Shown here one piece after another: positions 1 to 11,700 of a stretch of DNA of 64,000 nt (position 1 is the stretch's first letter; every line of letters starts with the position of its first letter). The stretch is from NCBI RefSeq assembly GCF_001625215.2, contig NC_030388.2:25532558-25596557 (forward strand), in the 5' to 3' direction. The translations under genes and the position numbers were made by a program. Source of the DNA: Daucus carota subsp. sativus. Lineage: Eukaryota > Streptophyta > Magnoliopsida > Apiales > Apiaceae. A model generated the notes under the pieces. It was given only the letters and a program-made list of their open reading frames with translations. It was not told where the DNA came from and made no database searches.

Positions 1-1420
1 GTTTCAAGAGGTTGTTCTAGACTCCCAGTGATAGAACGCATCACTGGGATATTTTTGGATTAACAATTTTCATCAAATACCTTAAATTTTGACTTAAGAC
101 ATATTATAAGACATCTTTTGAACTCAATCTAAGTGCCTTAAATTATATTGACATGAGTAATTCAGCGGAGGTTGGAAAAAAAATTTACACTGTTTTTTCG
201 AGATTAGGGGACTCTAACACCCCTCTAGTCTTTTCTGATTCCGCCACCGAGCGTTGGGTATACCATCGGGGCGGAGGGAGTATAAAAGTAGGCGTATACA
301 TGTACATGTATATATATTCTCCGACAATAACCATGTGTTTAATAAAAAAAGAAGTTGATGCTAAGTTTAAAAACAAGGATTAAGCTTTATAGGCAGAATC
401 AAATAATGACAAAAGATCTTCATCTGAGGGTTACAATAGCAAGAAATCACGCGTGCAATACTTTAACCAACAGTAGACCAGATTATTTCTTTTTCTAAAT
501 TTATTTATTATTTTCTCGTCTCGCCTTTTGCTTTTTAAATTTAACAAATAGATCTACACTCAAACACCGAATCGTGCAGTGTATGGCGAATGTTTAGCAT
601 TTTATAACTGGCATGGTTTCCTTGCTTGTTTTCTGTCACCGTTTTGAGTGACTAGCAACTACTCTATATGCTAATTCAGTGTTTTTTAAATCAAAATGTC
701 TCCGAGAAAAATGTTTGACAGCTCTCCAAAAATATTTATTTGTTTAGATCATTTAATAAAAAGTGGAATCAGAAATATTTGGTGGAAACAACACGATTAG
801 TTAGAATATTTAATCGGACCATTGATCAGTATTAATTAGTATTATTTATAACATTAATATTAATATAAATATAATGATTATTTTTTTATTTTATTTTCTA
901 AAATTTTAATATTCAACCGATATTTGACAGATTAATTATCTATATAGCCAATTTTTAACTTATATCTTACAAATCATATTGAAATGCATCCGATTAATGA
1001 TTTGGCCCTCGGACAACTCTCGAAACATTTTTATTGACTTCAGCGGTAGTAATCGGTTAAGTTTGAAAGTTTATCAGGTGAAATTTAAATTCAGTTTTTC
1101 TGATGTGCGCACATGCTAAGGGTGAAATTTTATAAGTTTAAAAGATTTTAATTGATTTTTATATCTTAATAATGCTGGATATCCTGTAAATACAAACACA
1201 TCAATAAAAATCTCTCAAACATATGAAATTCCGTGTTTGGTATCTGCTCATAACCACTCACTAGACAAACCCATTTAAATTTATTTATATTTTAGTATCA
1301 AAATGAAAAAGGTTAAAGTCATGCAGTGATAAAAGGAAAACATAAAGAAGAGGTATATTCTAGTGTCATTGCTCCTAGTCTTGAATCGATGAGTAATAAA
1401 AAAATGGGCGGTGTCTACTA

Positions 1421-1701
1421 CTCCCTCCGTCCCTTTGAATTCTATACACTTTCTTTTTCGGGATGTCCCATTCAATTCTATACATTTCAAAACTTTCCCA
1501 AAATAGTAAGGTTTTATAATATAAAAATCTCACTCACCCACTAACTTCATTAACTTTTCCAAATTTTATCACTTAAATATTAGTGGCCCCACCACTTTAC
1601 CTACTTTTTTTTCTCTTTCTTATTACTTTACATTACTTTATACAGTTTTTTTAGTCTCCGTGCCCAATACAAATGTATAGATCCCAGAGGGACGGAGGGA
1701 G
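1421..1701. mobile_element. Stowaway-like MITE (Tc1/mariner)
   Basis: It begins with CTCCCTCCGTCCC after TA and ends with the inverted copy GGGACGGAGGGAG. The right-hand TA is changed to TG. Terminal repeats of this type with a TA target duplication are typical of plant Stowaway elements. No coding capacity. Confidence 0.8.
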
Positions 1702-2250
1702 TGATTACAAGACACACAGCACAAAAACTTGCTTTGGAAAGTAGGGACCTAAAGAGCTAGGCTAGCTGGCTTTGGTTGGTAGGCACATCATAAGCAACTT
1801 TTCTCCGCAATTTAATGCCTTGCAGTCTCAAGTAGATTTTTTTTTAATATTAGCAGAAAATATATTGACTATTTGATTGTATATTATGATGATGATGTTT
1901 TAGTTTTATGTATTACACTTCATGGCAGCTCTCGTGTGCAGCTCTCGTGTACTTATCATTTCTTGGACCACGTTACCGCACCCGAATACAGGCATTTATA
2001 TAAATATTTTCAAAAATGAACTTCGGTCGGATCTGGATTCCATATTTTTAGAGTTAAATGAGATGATTCAGGTAAATTATCTAATATTGATAATTATATT
2101 ATATTAATATTTTATAATTAAGATGTTCAACATTTTAGTTGGCAAGTTGAACATCTGTATTAAGATACTTTGGACAGTTAGGATTAAACGATTTTTAGAA
2201 CATGATTTCTGGGGATGTCGGTTAAATTCCAACATAACAAAAAGTATTTA

Positions 2251-2509
2251 CTCCCTCCGTCTCTAAAAACGTTTCTCGTTTGAAATGTCGGCACTGTTCA
2301 TAACATGAGACAAATTACTAATTTACGTCTAATATATAAGATAAAATATAGTCATGAGTGATCTTGTTGGATTCGTATTTATGAGTACTTTAATACAGTA
2401 AATTTTTTTTGTTTATTACTAATACAAAACTAAAAATATTATTGATTAAAAATGTGTGTTGGCAAACGTGAAAAGTACAAATGAGAAAAGTATTTAGGGA
2501 CGGAGGGAG
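2251..2509. mobile_element. Stowaway-like MITE (Tc1/mariner)
   Basis: Terminal inverted repeats CTCCCTCCGTC and GACGGAGGGAG lie directly inside TA on both sides (2249-2250 and 2510-2511). It is about 259 bp and non-coding, with AT-rich internal sequence. Confidence 0.85.
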
Positions 2510-3079
2510 TAGTATTTAATCCAAATGTGGCGGCCCAATTCGTAAGTGCAGAACTGAACCCGCTGGGTCCTTGAAAAACTCTCCCCTTTTCTGGGCCAAT
2601 ATATGTCAATACTGTATGGAGTACTATACTTTTATTTTTTAATAACTTACTTTATTTATTCTAAAAATTCTCACTAATATAGGAATATCTGTTTAATATT
2701 ATATTTGTTTCGAAATATTTGTTGCCTTTGAATTTGATTAAATTTTAACTTAAATTTAATTATATTATTTAATTTTAATTTTTTAGAAGTTACTGTAAAA
2801 TTATATATTATATACTATAAAATATACTTCAGATTTTATTATTAAACAATACACAAATAATATAAAAGGAAGGGAGTATAAATTTAGAGACTATAAATTT
2901 GTACTCAATAGTATCTGTCTAATATAAATTTTATTATAAGAGGGAAATAAGATTGTAACTTTGAGAACAAAATTGTCATTAACTAATGTTGACACGAGAT
3001 GAGAAAATATAAATAAAATTATTTATAATATTATAATTATGCTTGTGCGATATTTAGCTTATTCTTTTAATATTGGTAT

Positions 3080-3449
3080 CGGTGGCGGAACCAGGATTAA
3101 TTTCAACCCCGGACTGAACTATTATTAAAATTTCATCAAAAAAATTAAAAATAAATATGCATACCTTAATTGGTTAAGCGGTGACATCTTTACTGCCTTT
3201 TTTTAGGAAAGAATGGATGACAACCGAATTCTACGATTTTGCATATTTTGATAACGTTGTAAGATAACTTCTTCGTCTATGTCTTTAAATATGGTTTTCT
3301 TGATGTAAACCATCATGTTAATTGGCCTCTTTTTTATATATATATAATCATTTTTAAATTTGTCCCCGGGCTAAAAAATTTGAAATAAATAAATTATACT
3401 TATTATTTTTTCTCAGCCGGGGACTAGTCTCGCCTTGGTTCCGCCCCTG
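3080..3449. mobile_element. hAT-like MITE with 8-bp target duplication
   Basis: A 370-bp element flanked by a perfect 8-bp direct repeat ATTGGTAT (3072-3079 and 3450-3457). The ends are inverted copies: CGGTGGCGGAACCAGG at the left, and a right end that reads CAGGGGCGGAACCAAGG on the other strand. An 8-bp duplication fits the hAT superfamily. No coding capacity. Confidence 0.85.
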
Positions 3450-3654
3450 ATTGGTATGTGAGATGGTGTTCATTTTAAGTAATAGGGGTGTTTGATATGT
3501 TTAAAAGCCCGGCGGCTTGAAGTTTTATAAGTTAAAAGCATTTATTTATAAATGAATTAAAAATTACAACGGATACACTAATATTTTAGTTAAAATGCGG
3601 ATTTATAAATTTTAATTCAATTTATTTTTATGAATTGTCCAGTGTTGTAAAAAG

Positions 3655-3835
3655 CGGGAATCGGACTTAATCGGTGAAGTCACGGAACAAGAATTAATCG
3701 GGAATTAATTGGATTGATCGAAGATTGATCGGAGATTAATCGGATTGATCGGTGATTAATCGAAGATTTAATCAGTTTGACGAGTTACGAAATAGAGATT
3801 AATCGGTAATCGTGATTAATCAGCGATTTTTAGAA
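3655..3835. repeat. degenerate short-period repeat (AATCGG motif)
   Basis: Closely spaced variants of GATTAATCGG and GATTGATCGG occur at irregular 10-15 base spacing. The sequence looks like a decayed tandem array or a self-similar transposon fragment. No open frame of note. Confidence 0.6.
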
Positions 3836-4592
3836 CAGACGAATCGTCTGTGTAATTCTGATACATACAGATGGGCATGGGTTGGGAGATTGAAACAATG
3901 GAGAAATCACATGCATCCTGCCAACTTGGATTATACGTTGTTTTAGGTCTCTCTCCGGATCACAAGCTTGCACTGACAACATTATAATCATTTATGATTG
4001 CACGTGATGCTTATCCTTTTTATTTTATCGATTTTTTTAGTATATATCCATGGGCTAAGCAAAAATTATGCCGATAGACTCATTTTGATTTTCATTTTTT
4101 TTTTTTTTTTGAAAGTTTTGATTTTCATTTTTATTGACTCACATTTTTTAATAACGATTCATATACAACAATCACGTTAATTAAAATATTTCAAACATAT
4201 ACTCTTTTTGTTCCAAAAAAATGTCGTTTTGACCTTTTATACATATTTTGAGGTGTGAAAAAATCATACCTATAAAGGTAAATAAATACTTCTAAAAAAT
4301 CATACTTCTAAATAAATACTTGTCAGGATTAAAATTCGTACTCAAGAGTGTCCTGTGTTTAATTAATTCACAAGTGGGCAAGTTTTCCAGAATCTGAAGC
4401 AAGAAACTAACATCACATGCACTCGCACAGACTCACACACAAGTTCATCAGAAGCATATAATCCACCCAGCTTGATCAAAGATTTCAACTCTAAGGCCAA
4501 GCTTTCCCATTTGGGTCCTCTAAATTTAATCTAGAGCTCCATTCTTTTTCACCAAATCATTCAAAACAGCTCAATATTATTCTACTAATCCA

Positions 4593-7261
4593 ATGTTGAG
4601 AACTGAGCCTTCTTTCTGCATATACAATTCTGAAGATGGGATTGGAGATGACAAAGATGGAGAAAGCAGAGTCAGAAATGATGGATTAGAGAGGTGTGTG
4701 ACAATTGGTGATAAAATAGGAAGTGGGGATTTTAGTTTTGGTAAGAATGGTATGGGATTGATTGAGGAAGATGATGATGACAAGGAACAAGATGAAGAGA
4801 ATGAAGGGCTTTTTTATGGACTTGAGAAAATGAAAATTGAAGAGATTGAGAGGCCAGTGAGTCCTCCTATGTATCTGGCAACAGGGTTTGGGATGGATGG
4901 TAATGGTGTGGGAGGTGGTGGTGGTTTTGGTGTGGATTTCAACACTTCTTGTTTTGATCAAGTTGAGGATGTTGAGGAGTTTTACAAGAGCTTGGTTAGT
5001 GAGGATCCTTCTAATCCTTTGTTTTTGAGGAACTATGCTCAGCTTTTGCAGGTTGGTTGTAATCTCCTGATTTTGCATTTTTAGAAGATAGGATGTTTAA
5101 TTCATAAGGTTTCTTTTGTTAGTAATCGTAATGGCATCGATGATATATTTACATATCTTGAGTTATAGATGCAATTTCATGATTTCCTTGATTGGTGGTA
5201 TGCTAGGGTTTTTTGCTCATTAAGAACTTGTAGTAATATATGGTATCCGTTTTAAGGAGCTAATATACTGTGGTGATAGATTTTATAATCTCGAGCATAA
5301 GTAATGTTATCTTATTGTTTAAACGAATAAAAATTTAGAAGTTATGGATAAATTAACATGCTGTCTAAGCACAGATGACACTGGTTGCAGTAGTTAAATT
5401 GTTGAAACATTGTATTCCCTTTGTTGAGCTGCCTAAGTTCGGAACTGCACTGGCCAGAACAATTAGGAAACTGCTGGGAATTGAGAGATACATGATGTAC
5501 AACAGTTTCTGTTCCTCTATTGTTCCTTCATGAGCCTGTTGGCAAGTGATTGTGTGCGTTTAACTTACTTCTGTTTTAGTTTAATGATGAAGTTGTGAGG
5601 GATTGTCCTTCAATTAATGGTCTGCTTCATTTGTTCTTACAGTCCAAGGGAGATCTTGTTGGAGCAGAAGATCTATACTTCCAGGCTACATTAGCAGATC
5701 CTAACGACAGTGAGATAATGTTGCTTTATGCTAAATTGGTGTGGGAGCTTCACCATGACAAAGATAGGGCATTAAGTTACTTTGAACGTGCAGCTTGTGC
5801 TGCTCCTGAGGATAGGTGAGTAGTCCTTTGGTAATGCAAAAGTTCAATACTTCAATGTTGTATCTTGCGCTGGATAACTAAGCGGGACTCAGATCAATAA
5901 ATGATTTTATCTCTCACTGAGTGAACTGTGGCTAAAATACCTGTCTATCTTTTCCGTATTGTTGTTTATATAATAAGAAATTTTGCATTGCCATTTTTTG
6001 TTAGATAATCTTTTGAGAGCATGTTGTTTTTGCCTGTTTATATAATAAGAAATTTTGCATTGCCATTTTTTGTTAGATAATCTTTTGAGAGCATGTTGTT
6101 TTTGCCAAGTTTATGGTTCGTGCATGTATTTGGCTTTTAGATAAACCTCATTTGACAATTCTAATGAAATTGACTATATACATAAAAATATGCCAATATG
6201 AACTTCAACGGAAATTTACACTTTTTGGTCCCATCCCCTGCTAGCGGTCTAATTTTCCCTGTTGATGTGATTTCTTTTCTTCTTTTTCCAGTCATGTTCT
6301 TGCAGCATATGCTAGTTTCTTGTGGGAAGTAGACGATCATAAAGATTTTGCATCAACCAATGTCATTCAGGTTATCTCTTGATTTTGTTTTCAGATGATA
6401 ATGCATTGTATGCTATCCCTATTAACTTTCTGAATTACTTTTCAGTTAGAAGACAACATTCCGGCTGACATCCCAAAATCAGTCAACCAAGAAAAACCAG
6501 TTAGCACCGATCATATAGATATACCTACCGACGAAGGTGCCGATATAGAGGACTATTACAAGAAGATGGTTGAGGCTAACTCTTCCAATCCTTTGTTTCT
6601 GAAAAATTATGCACAGTTCCTGTATCAGGTGAAATATAAACGTCCTTTTGGCTATTCCTATTGGCAGTTAGTAACCGATCAACTCATATGTCTATTGCCA
6701 GCTGCTATTCAATGTTATGGAACGAATTTGTAGAACCTGTTTCTCTCTTACATAAAGTGTGCTTAGATTTATAACCCAAGTTAAGCCAAACTGAAAAGGC
6801 ATGCTCTATTTGTATTATGAATTAGTACAATGTCATGTTCAAGAAAGCAGTATAGACTACTTCTGTTTTATGAATAGCATGACTTGCCAAGTACCAAAAA
6901 TAGGCTTAACTAATGATTGTTTTTGCTCAGTCCAAGGGGGACCTTAAAGGAGCCGAGAATTACTACTCACGTGCAATACTAGCTTCCCCTCGAGATGGAG
7001 AAATCATTTCGCAGTATGCTAATTTGTTGTGGGAACTCTATCATGATCATGATAAAGCTTTGTGTTACTATGAGCGTGCAGTTGAAGCTGCTCCGGAAGA
7101 TAGGTACAAAGAGGCTAATTATTCTATTAACTCTAGTGTTTTTACATTTTCCTCATTCTTAAGATAAGACAAACTGGGGCCCTGTTTTCAGCCATATTCT
7201 GGCAGCATATGCTAGGTTTCTCTGGGAAACTGATGATGGAGACGAAGATAGCACAGAGTGA
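4593..7261 (+). CDS. tetratricopeptide-repeat-like protein, two duplicated modules
   Basis: Six exons: 4593-5051, 5643-5815, 6292-6370, 6446-6628, 6931-7103, 7192-7261, giving 378 residues with the frame kept throughout. The N-terminus is acidic and glycine-rich (residues 1-120), and the rest carries TPR-like helices. Exons 1(end)-2-3 and 4-5-6 encode two similar modules: an EEFYK/EDYYK helix, then NPLFL.NYAQ, then a SKGDL.GAE..Y helix with LLWELYHDHDKA-type sequence, then a short exon reading SH.LAAYA.FLWE. Intron phases repeat in the same order, so this is an internal gene duplication. The family matches plant 'tetratricopeptide repeat-like superfamily' proteins of unknown role. The start is the first Met of a long open exon. 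A 72-bp exact tandem duplication lies in intron 2. The biochemical function is not known to me. Confidence 0.85.
5963..6106 (+). repeat. 72-bp exact tandem duplication in an intron
   Basis: Positions 5963-6034 and 6035-6106 are the same 72 bases, beginning TGTTTATATAATAAG. It lies in intron 2 of the TPR-like gene and should not affect splicing. The lack of differences implies a recent event or an assembly duplication. Confidence 0.9.
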
Positions 7262-8751
7262 CATTCAGATGCCAGTTATCCAAACAGCAGAAACACCTAC
7301 AACGGATGCTCAGCGCATTGCTTCCGGTTGATGCTGCTATTAGCTTCTATGGCCTATAGATTTTAGCTAGTTAATAATTGATACATGTGATGTATCTTGT
7401 CCACTAACCTCAAAAACTTCCAAGGTTATCTGAAGCTGTAATCGTTTGTGCAGTGGCATAATAATGGCATCAAAATATGTTCTTGCTTCAATGTAATATG
7501 GATTAACATGTAGAACTTTAACATTCATATATTAAACAGGCTTATTCTATGTCTCTTTCAGCTTTATATGTATATCTAGTCTCTGCATTTGTTATATCTT
7601 TTTGGTTCTGACGAGTTTAAGAGAATCCTGGATGAGAAAAAAACAGGATATAAAGGAATAATTATTTTCATGATACATCAGTAACAGCAGTGTTTTGTAA
7701 ATTCCCAATTAATCTTGGAAAAAAAATTCACCAATTTATTGATTACATTCCGATTTGACTAAAAACCTCCAATATATCCAAATTCAGATAAATTCCTTGT
7801 AAATCCAAAATCTCTACACCATTAGTGACAGTAATATTCCAAAACAATTCCGATTACAATTTCTATACCATTATGTTGTGTTTGGTTGGGGTGAATGATT
7901 CCGGAAGAAATGGAATGGAAAATGAACTATTTTATGAACAATTTTTAAGAAATTTCATTCTTTACTCCATTCCATTCCTTACATCATGTGCTAGATATCA
8001 CGCCTTCAATTTGAAATGGAATGCTTCATTCTCTCTCATCCCCAATTTCTTCCCAAATCTCATCATAGTAATTTTGCACTTCCTCAAATATTTTCAAAAC
8101 TTTCTTCCTATCTCTATTAATTTCAAGTATTTTTACTCATTCCATTCCATTCCACCAAACACAACATTAGTGACAGTAATATTCCAAAGCCCGCCAACTT
8201 GACAACTTATTTAGCACATTTAGCACCTAGGGGTCTTAACTCGTCAAGAAAGCCAATACGTGCTATGCAAAAATGCAAGCAATAGTACCCATAAACAAAC
8301 CGACAATACTTCCGTGAGGATCCTCCATTGAGTTTGGTTATAACATTTACTAGTCTGCAATGAAATTTTGAACATTCAATCTCCTCAGGAGGCACCAAGC
8401 ACCAACAATATCACACAGTAAACCTTGAACTGAAAAAAAAACATGCAATTTTGCTCCATCGCAAAAATCTGAACTTCAAAAGTCTTGTAGGGTGATTTTA
8501 TTAAGCATGCATCACAAAATCTGCATTTAACTATCTTTCTCATGGAAAGAACAAGCACACACACTTGGACCTCACATAGCTAAGAAGCTATAAAAAGTTC
8601 TGAGTTCTGCATTTTTCATTGCCTATAATTGAAAGGCCTTCTATGTAAAAAAAATCCCCCTTTCCCAATACCTATACGATGAATGTGCTGAATTATAATG
8701 AGACTGCCCAAAAATGTGAGACTTTCAGAAACATAAATATTTAACAATCCT
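7262..8751. other. 3' flanks of two convergent genes
   Basis: This contains the 3' untranslated parts of the TPR-like gene (+) and of the G3BP-type gene (-), which converge here. Between them is a Harbinger-like MITE (7874-8166) in a short tandem repeat. No additional gene is visible. Confidence 0.6.
7874..8166. mobile_element. Harbinger-like MITE with TTA duplication
   Basis: A 293-bp non-coding element with inverted ends TGTTGTGTTTGGTTGG (left) and TGTTGTGTTTGGTGGAA (right end on the other strand). It is flanked by TTA on both sides (7871-7873, 8167-8169). It sits in the second unit of a short tandem repeat whose first, empty unit is at about 7808-7843, so the empty site can be read directly. 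Confidence 0.7.
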
Positions 8752-11700
8752 TCACTCTGAAGAGTTCTGGCCGTTGCTTGATACTTGCTGCGAAGATACT
8801 CGTTCTTGACGTTGACTGGGTCGATAGTATCCATTTCCGTTGCCTCGAGGTCTGCTGTGGTCACCATTTTGCCCACCACGGCTAAAGTTACGAACACTGA
8901 AGCGTCCCTTTGACGAATCCATGTGATAGCTACCCCTGCTGCTTCTACCTCTCCCTCCTGTTTCAAGATTTTTAAGTTAAATGACACGAAAATCAAACAT
9001 GTTACTTATCAGAGGCAGCAAGTAAAATTGTTGCATGTAAACAGTTGATTCATGCATTGCCTAAAAGGCAGCAAGTACAGAAAAAGGAAGCCCCATTAGT
9101 TGAGCAACAGCAAGCAATTATTTACAACTTGGCTTAAAATAGAAAAGGAAAATATACAATCCCACAAAATATCTCAATGGCTTTAGTATATGCAACTTGG
9201 CCTCCCCGTGAGGGGAAGAAAAAGAAAAAGAAAAAACTTGGCCTCCCAACTTACAAGGTATAATATGGAAGACCGTATAAATTTTTTGTCAGATAAATTT
9301 GTTGCATCTTAAAATACATGCATAATCAAACCTAGACTTCTAGTATGAAGTAGTACATATAAGAAACAGGGTTCTAAAAAGAGCCTAGCCATCCTCCAGG
9401 CGAGCCTATTCTAGAGTACTGCTTGTTCTGTTCTCTTGGTAATAAGAGACCGAACCCCCATGGAAAAAGGATGCATGTGTATTCAGCACTTGACCTTTAA
9501 CACAATAATAATGTAACATGTTCCCCATAATAGAGTGGAGAAGAGTTCGACTTTAGTCACATCACATCTGTTTTGAGTTTACTATAAGTTAAGTAGATAT
9601 TTAGTTCAAAAGGATGGAAAACAGAGTATGCACAAGAATCTAAAGTTAAAGTTTACTGCTTCTGCATGGACCCTGTCACATATAACCATCACATTTGCTA
9701 CACAATGTACAACAATATCCAATATTTAAGCAAAAAAACACAGCAACCCAATTGCCTAGAAAATCAAATTTAGAGGCAAAGACTATCAATGTCTCACGAT
9801 TCAAGCAGAAATTTTTAACAGCGATATTTCAATCACGGGTATTATAATATGCATAATAAATTTGTGTGCACAGTGCACATAATATGTAATTTAGTTGAAC
9901 ATGCAGTGCATGAGCTGGCAGTTGTCGGATAGAGTGTAAGTAATCTAAGCAAGTAGTAAATCGAACAAAAGGTTCCAACTTCAAGGAAAGGAGAAATTTT
10001 TGGGCACACAACTGACAACTATACCAGGTAGATCATATATAAGTGAAAATATAGAAAGTCACATAAGAACTTGGTGAGTATAACTAAAACATGCAGAGAC
10101 AGGACACAATATATATTATGGAGAATAAAGATTGCAGTGCATACGTCCTCCACGAAAAGCATTGACTCTGTCAGCTTTTCTCTCCTCAATATATGCTTGT
10201 TGTCCAGCAATCTCAACTGTTGATGCCTACAAAAAATTAGTGAATTATTGAACCCGCATACAATTTCAACTTTTAAAGTAACTTGCAGTAAACAGATTAT
10301 AAAGCAACTCCAAATGGGGACAACTTACCAATCTTGCAAAAAAATAACAGATGACACGAGGATAAATGAGTTTTGTTATGAAGAAATTCCAGGACCAGAA
10401 AAAAAATTCAGTTACTCTTACCTTTATTGCATTTTGAACTCCAGCTATATCTTCAAATTCCACAAACGCGTAACAGGCACCCAGCTCCTTCGGCTACAAA
10501 TTTGCAATTTATTTTTAGCACTAGATTAATATCAATTGTTGGGGCATACAAGCCAAAATTCTTAAATAGTTGACACAACTAACTTGTCTGGTTCTAATGG
10601 CCACGCCATCAGGCTTCAGTCTACCAAATTTCTTAAACTCTTCCTCAATTTCTGAAGCAGATGCAGTAGACGGCACATTTCTCACATAAACAGACTTTAC
10701 CTTAACTGAAAACATCGAGTTATACAGAAATCAGGGACTTCAGAAAAAAAATACTTGCAGACACAGTAAAAAACCACTTGTTTGTGGTAACTGATAACAT
10801 TTGCAGACACAGTGAGTTTGCATGTCAACAAAGAAAAACACAAAACAGATTTCTTTTTTGCAAATTCATCCAATTGATTTTCAGAGCAAGATTGTAGATA
10901 ATTTAAGCCATAGCAGTAATATGAAAGACAATTGAGACCTTCATGTACAGTAGTGCCTCAAAAGTTCTTTACATAATGTGTTTATAGACTTTCATCATTG
11001 AACAAGAATGAAACGAACGAAAGGAATGAACTAGAAAAGGTCACCTTCATCTTCTACAACAGAGATCTGTTCTACAGCCTCCCTCCCAAAACTATCAAGT
11101 GCAACTGAGGGTGTATAGGACTGCTGATCAGACGATGGCTCTGGTATATTTTCCCACTCTGAAGCAGGAGACGGCATCTTCTTGAAAGACGAATGAGCAT
11201 GTACAGCTGGCACAGATTGTCCTTTAGAAACCTGCAACTTCAAGATAACGATCAAGGAATTGAAAAAAATAATAAAAATCAGTCCCGTTTAGTGAAGCCG
11301 AAATGTCCTACTAAATTTTGGCTTTAGGACTCAAAAATGTATTCCATACAATTGAAGCATAAGTGTGTTTGTGAGGTTCCTCGGCCGGTTCCTCAATAGG
11401 AGTGGACGGATGTTCTTGTACAGGATTTAGAGTACTCTGAAGTGAACCATTTGACTGTACAGACTGTACTGCAAAGTTGCCTTTGATGATATTGTCAGTC
11501 TGTGGTACTTGCTGCAGCTGTTGCTCTGAGAAACTGTAATTATTAGTGGTGGGATTTTCCTTTACATTAGATGAACCAACAAATTCTCGGGCCTGGAAAT
11601 TTCCACCAAGCATGTAAGTTGGCACTGCAAAAGAAAAGTTTGTCATCCCATCTGCTTTTAAGTTAATTATATCAAAACACCAAATACATTTTTTTATTAC

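Larger units (their letters stand above)
1..4592. other. intergenic region with miniature transposons, no gene seen
   Basis: AT-rich DNA with only short, non-conserved open frames. It holds two Stowaway-like elements (1421-1701 and 2251-2509), a hAT-like element (3080-3449) and a degenerate array of short AATCGG-type repeats (about 3655-3835); these are listed separately. The last about 250 bases before 4593 should contain the promoter and 5' leader of the TPR-like gene, but I cannot place a TATA box with confidence. Confidence 0.6.

Noticed and set aside
4686-5078. 130-residue minus-strand frame opposite exon 1 of the TPR-like gene
   Set aside because: It mirrors a coding exon and has no domain of its own.
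8616-8996. 126-residue minus-strand frame at the end of the G3BP-like gene
   Set aside because: The correct frame, entered through the splice at 8957, gives an RGG-rich tail ending at 8752; the longer open frame is a shadow.
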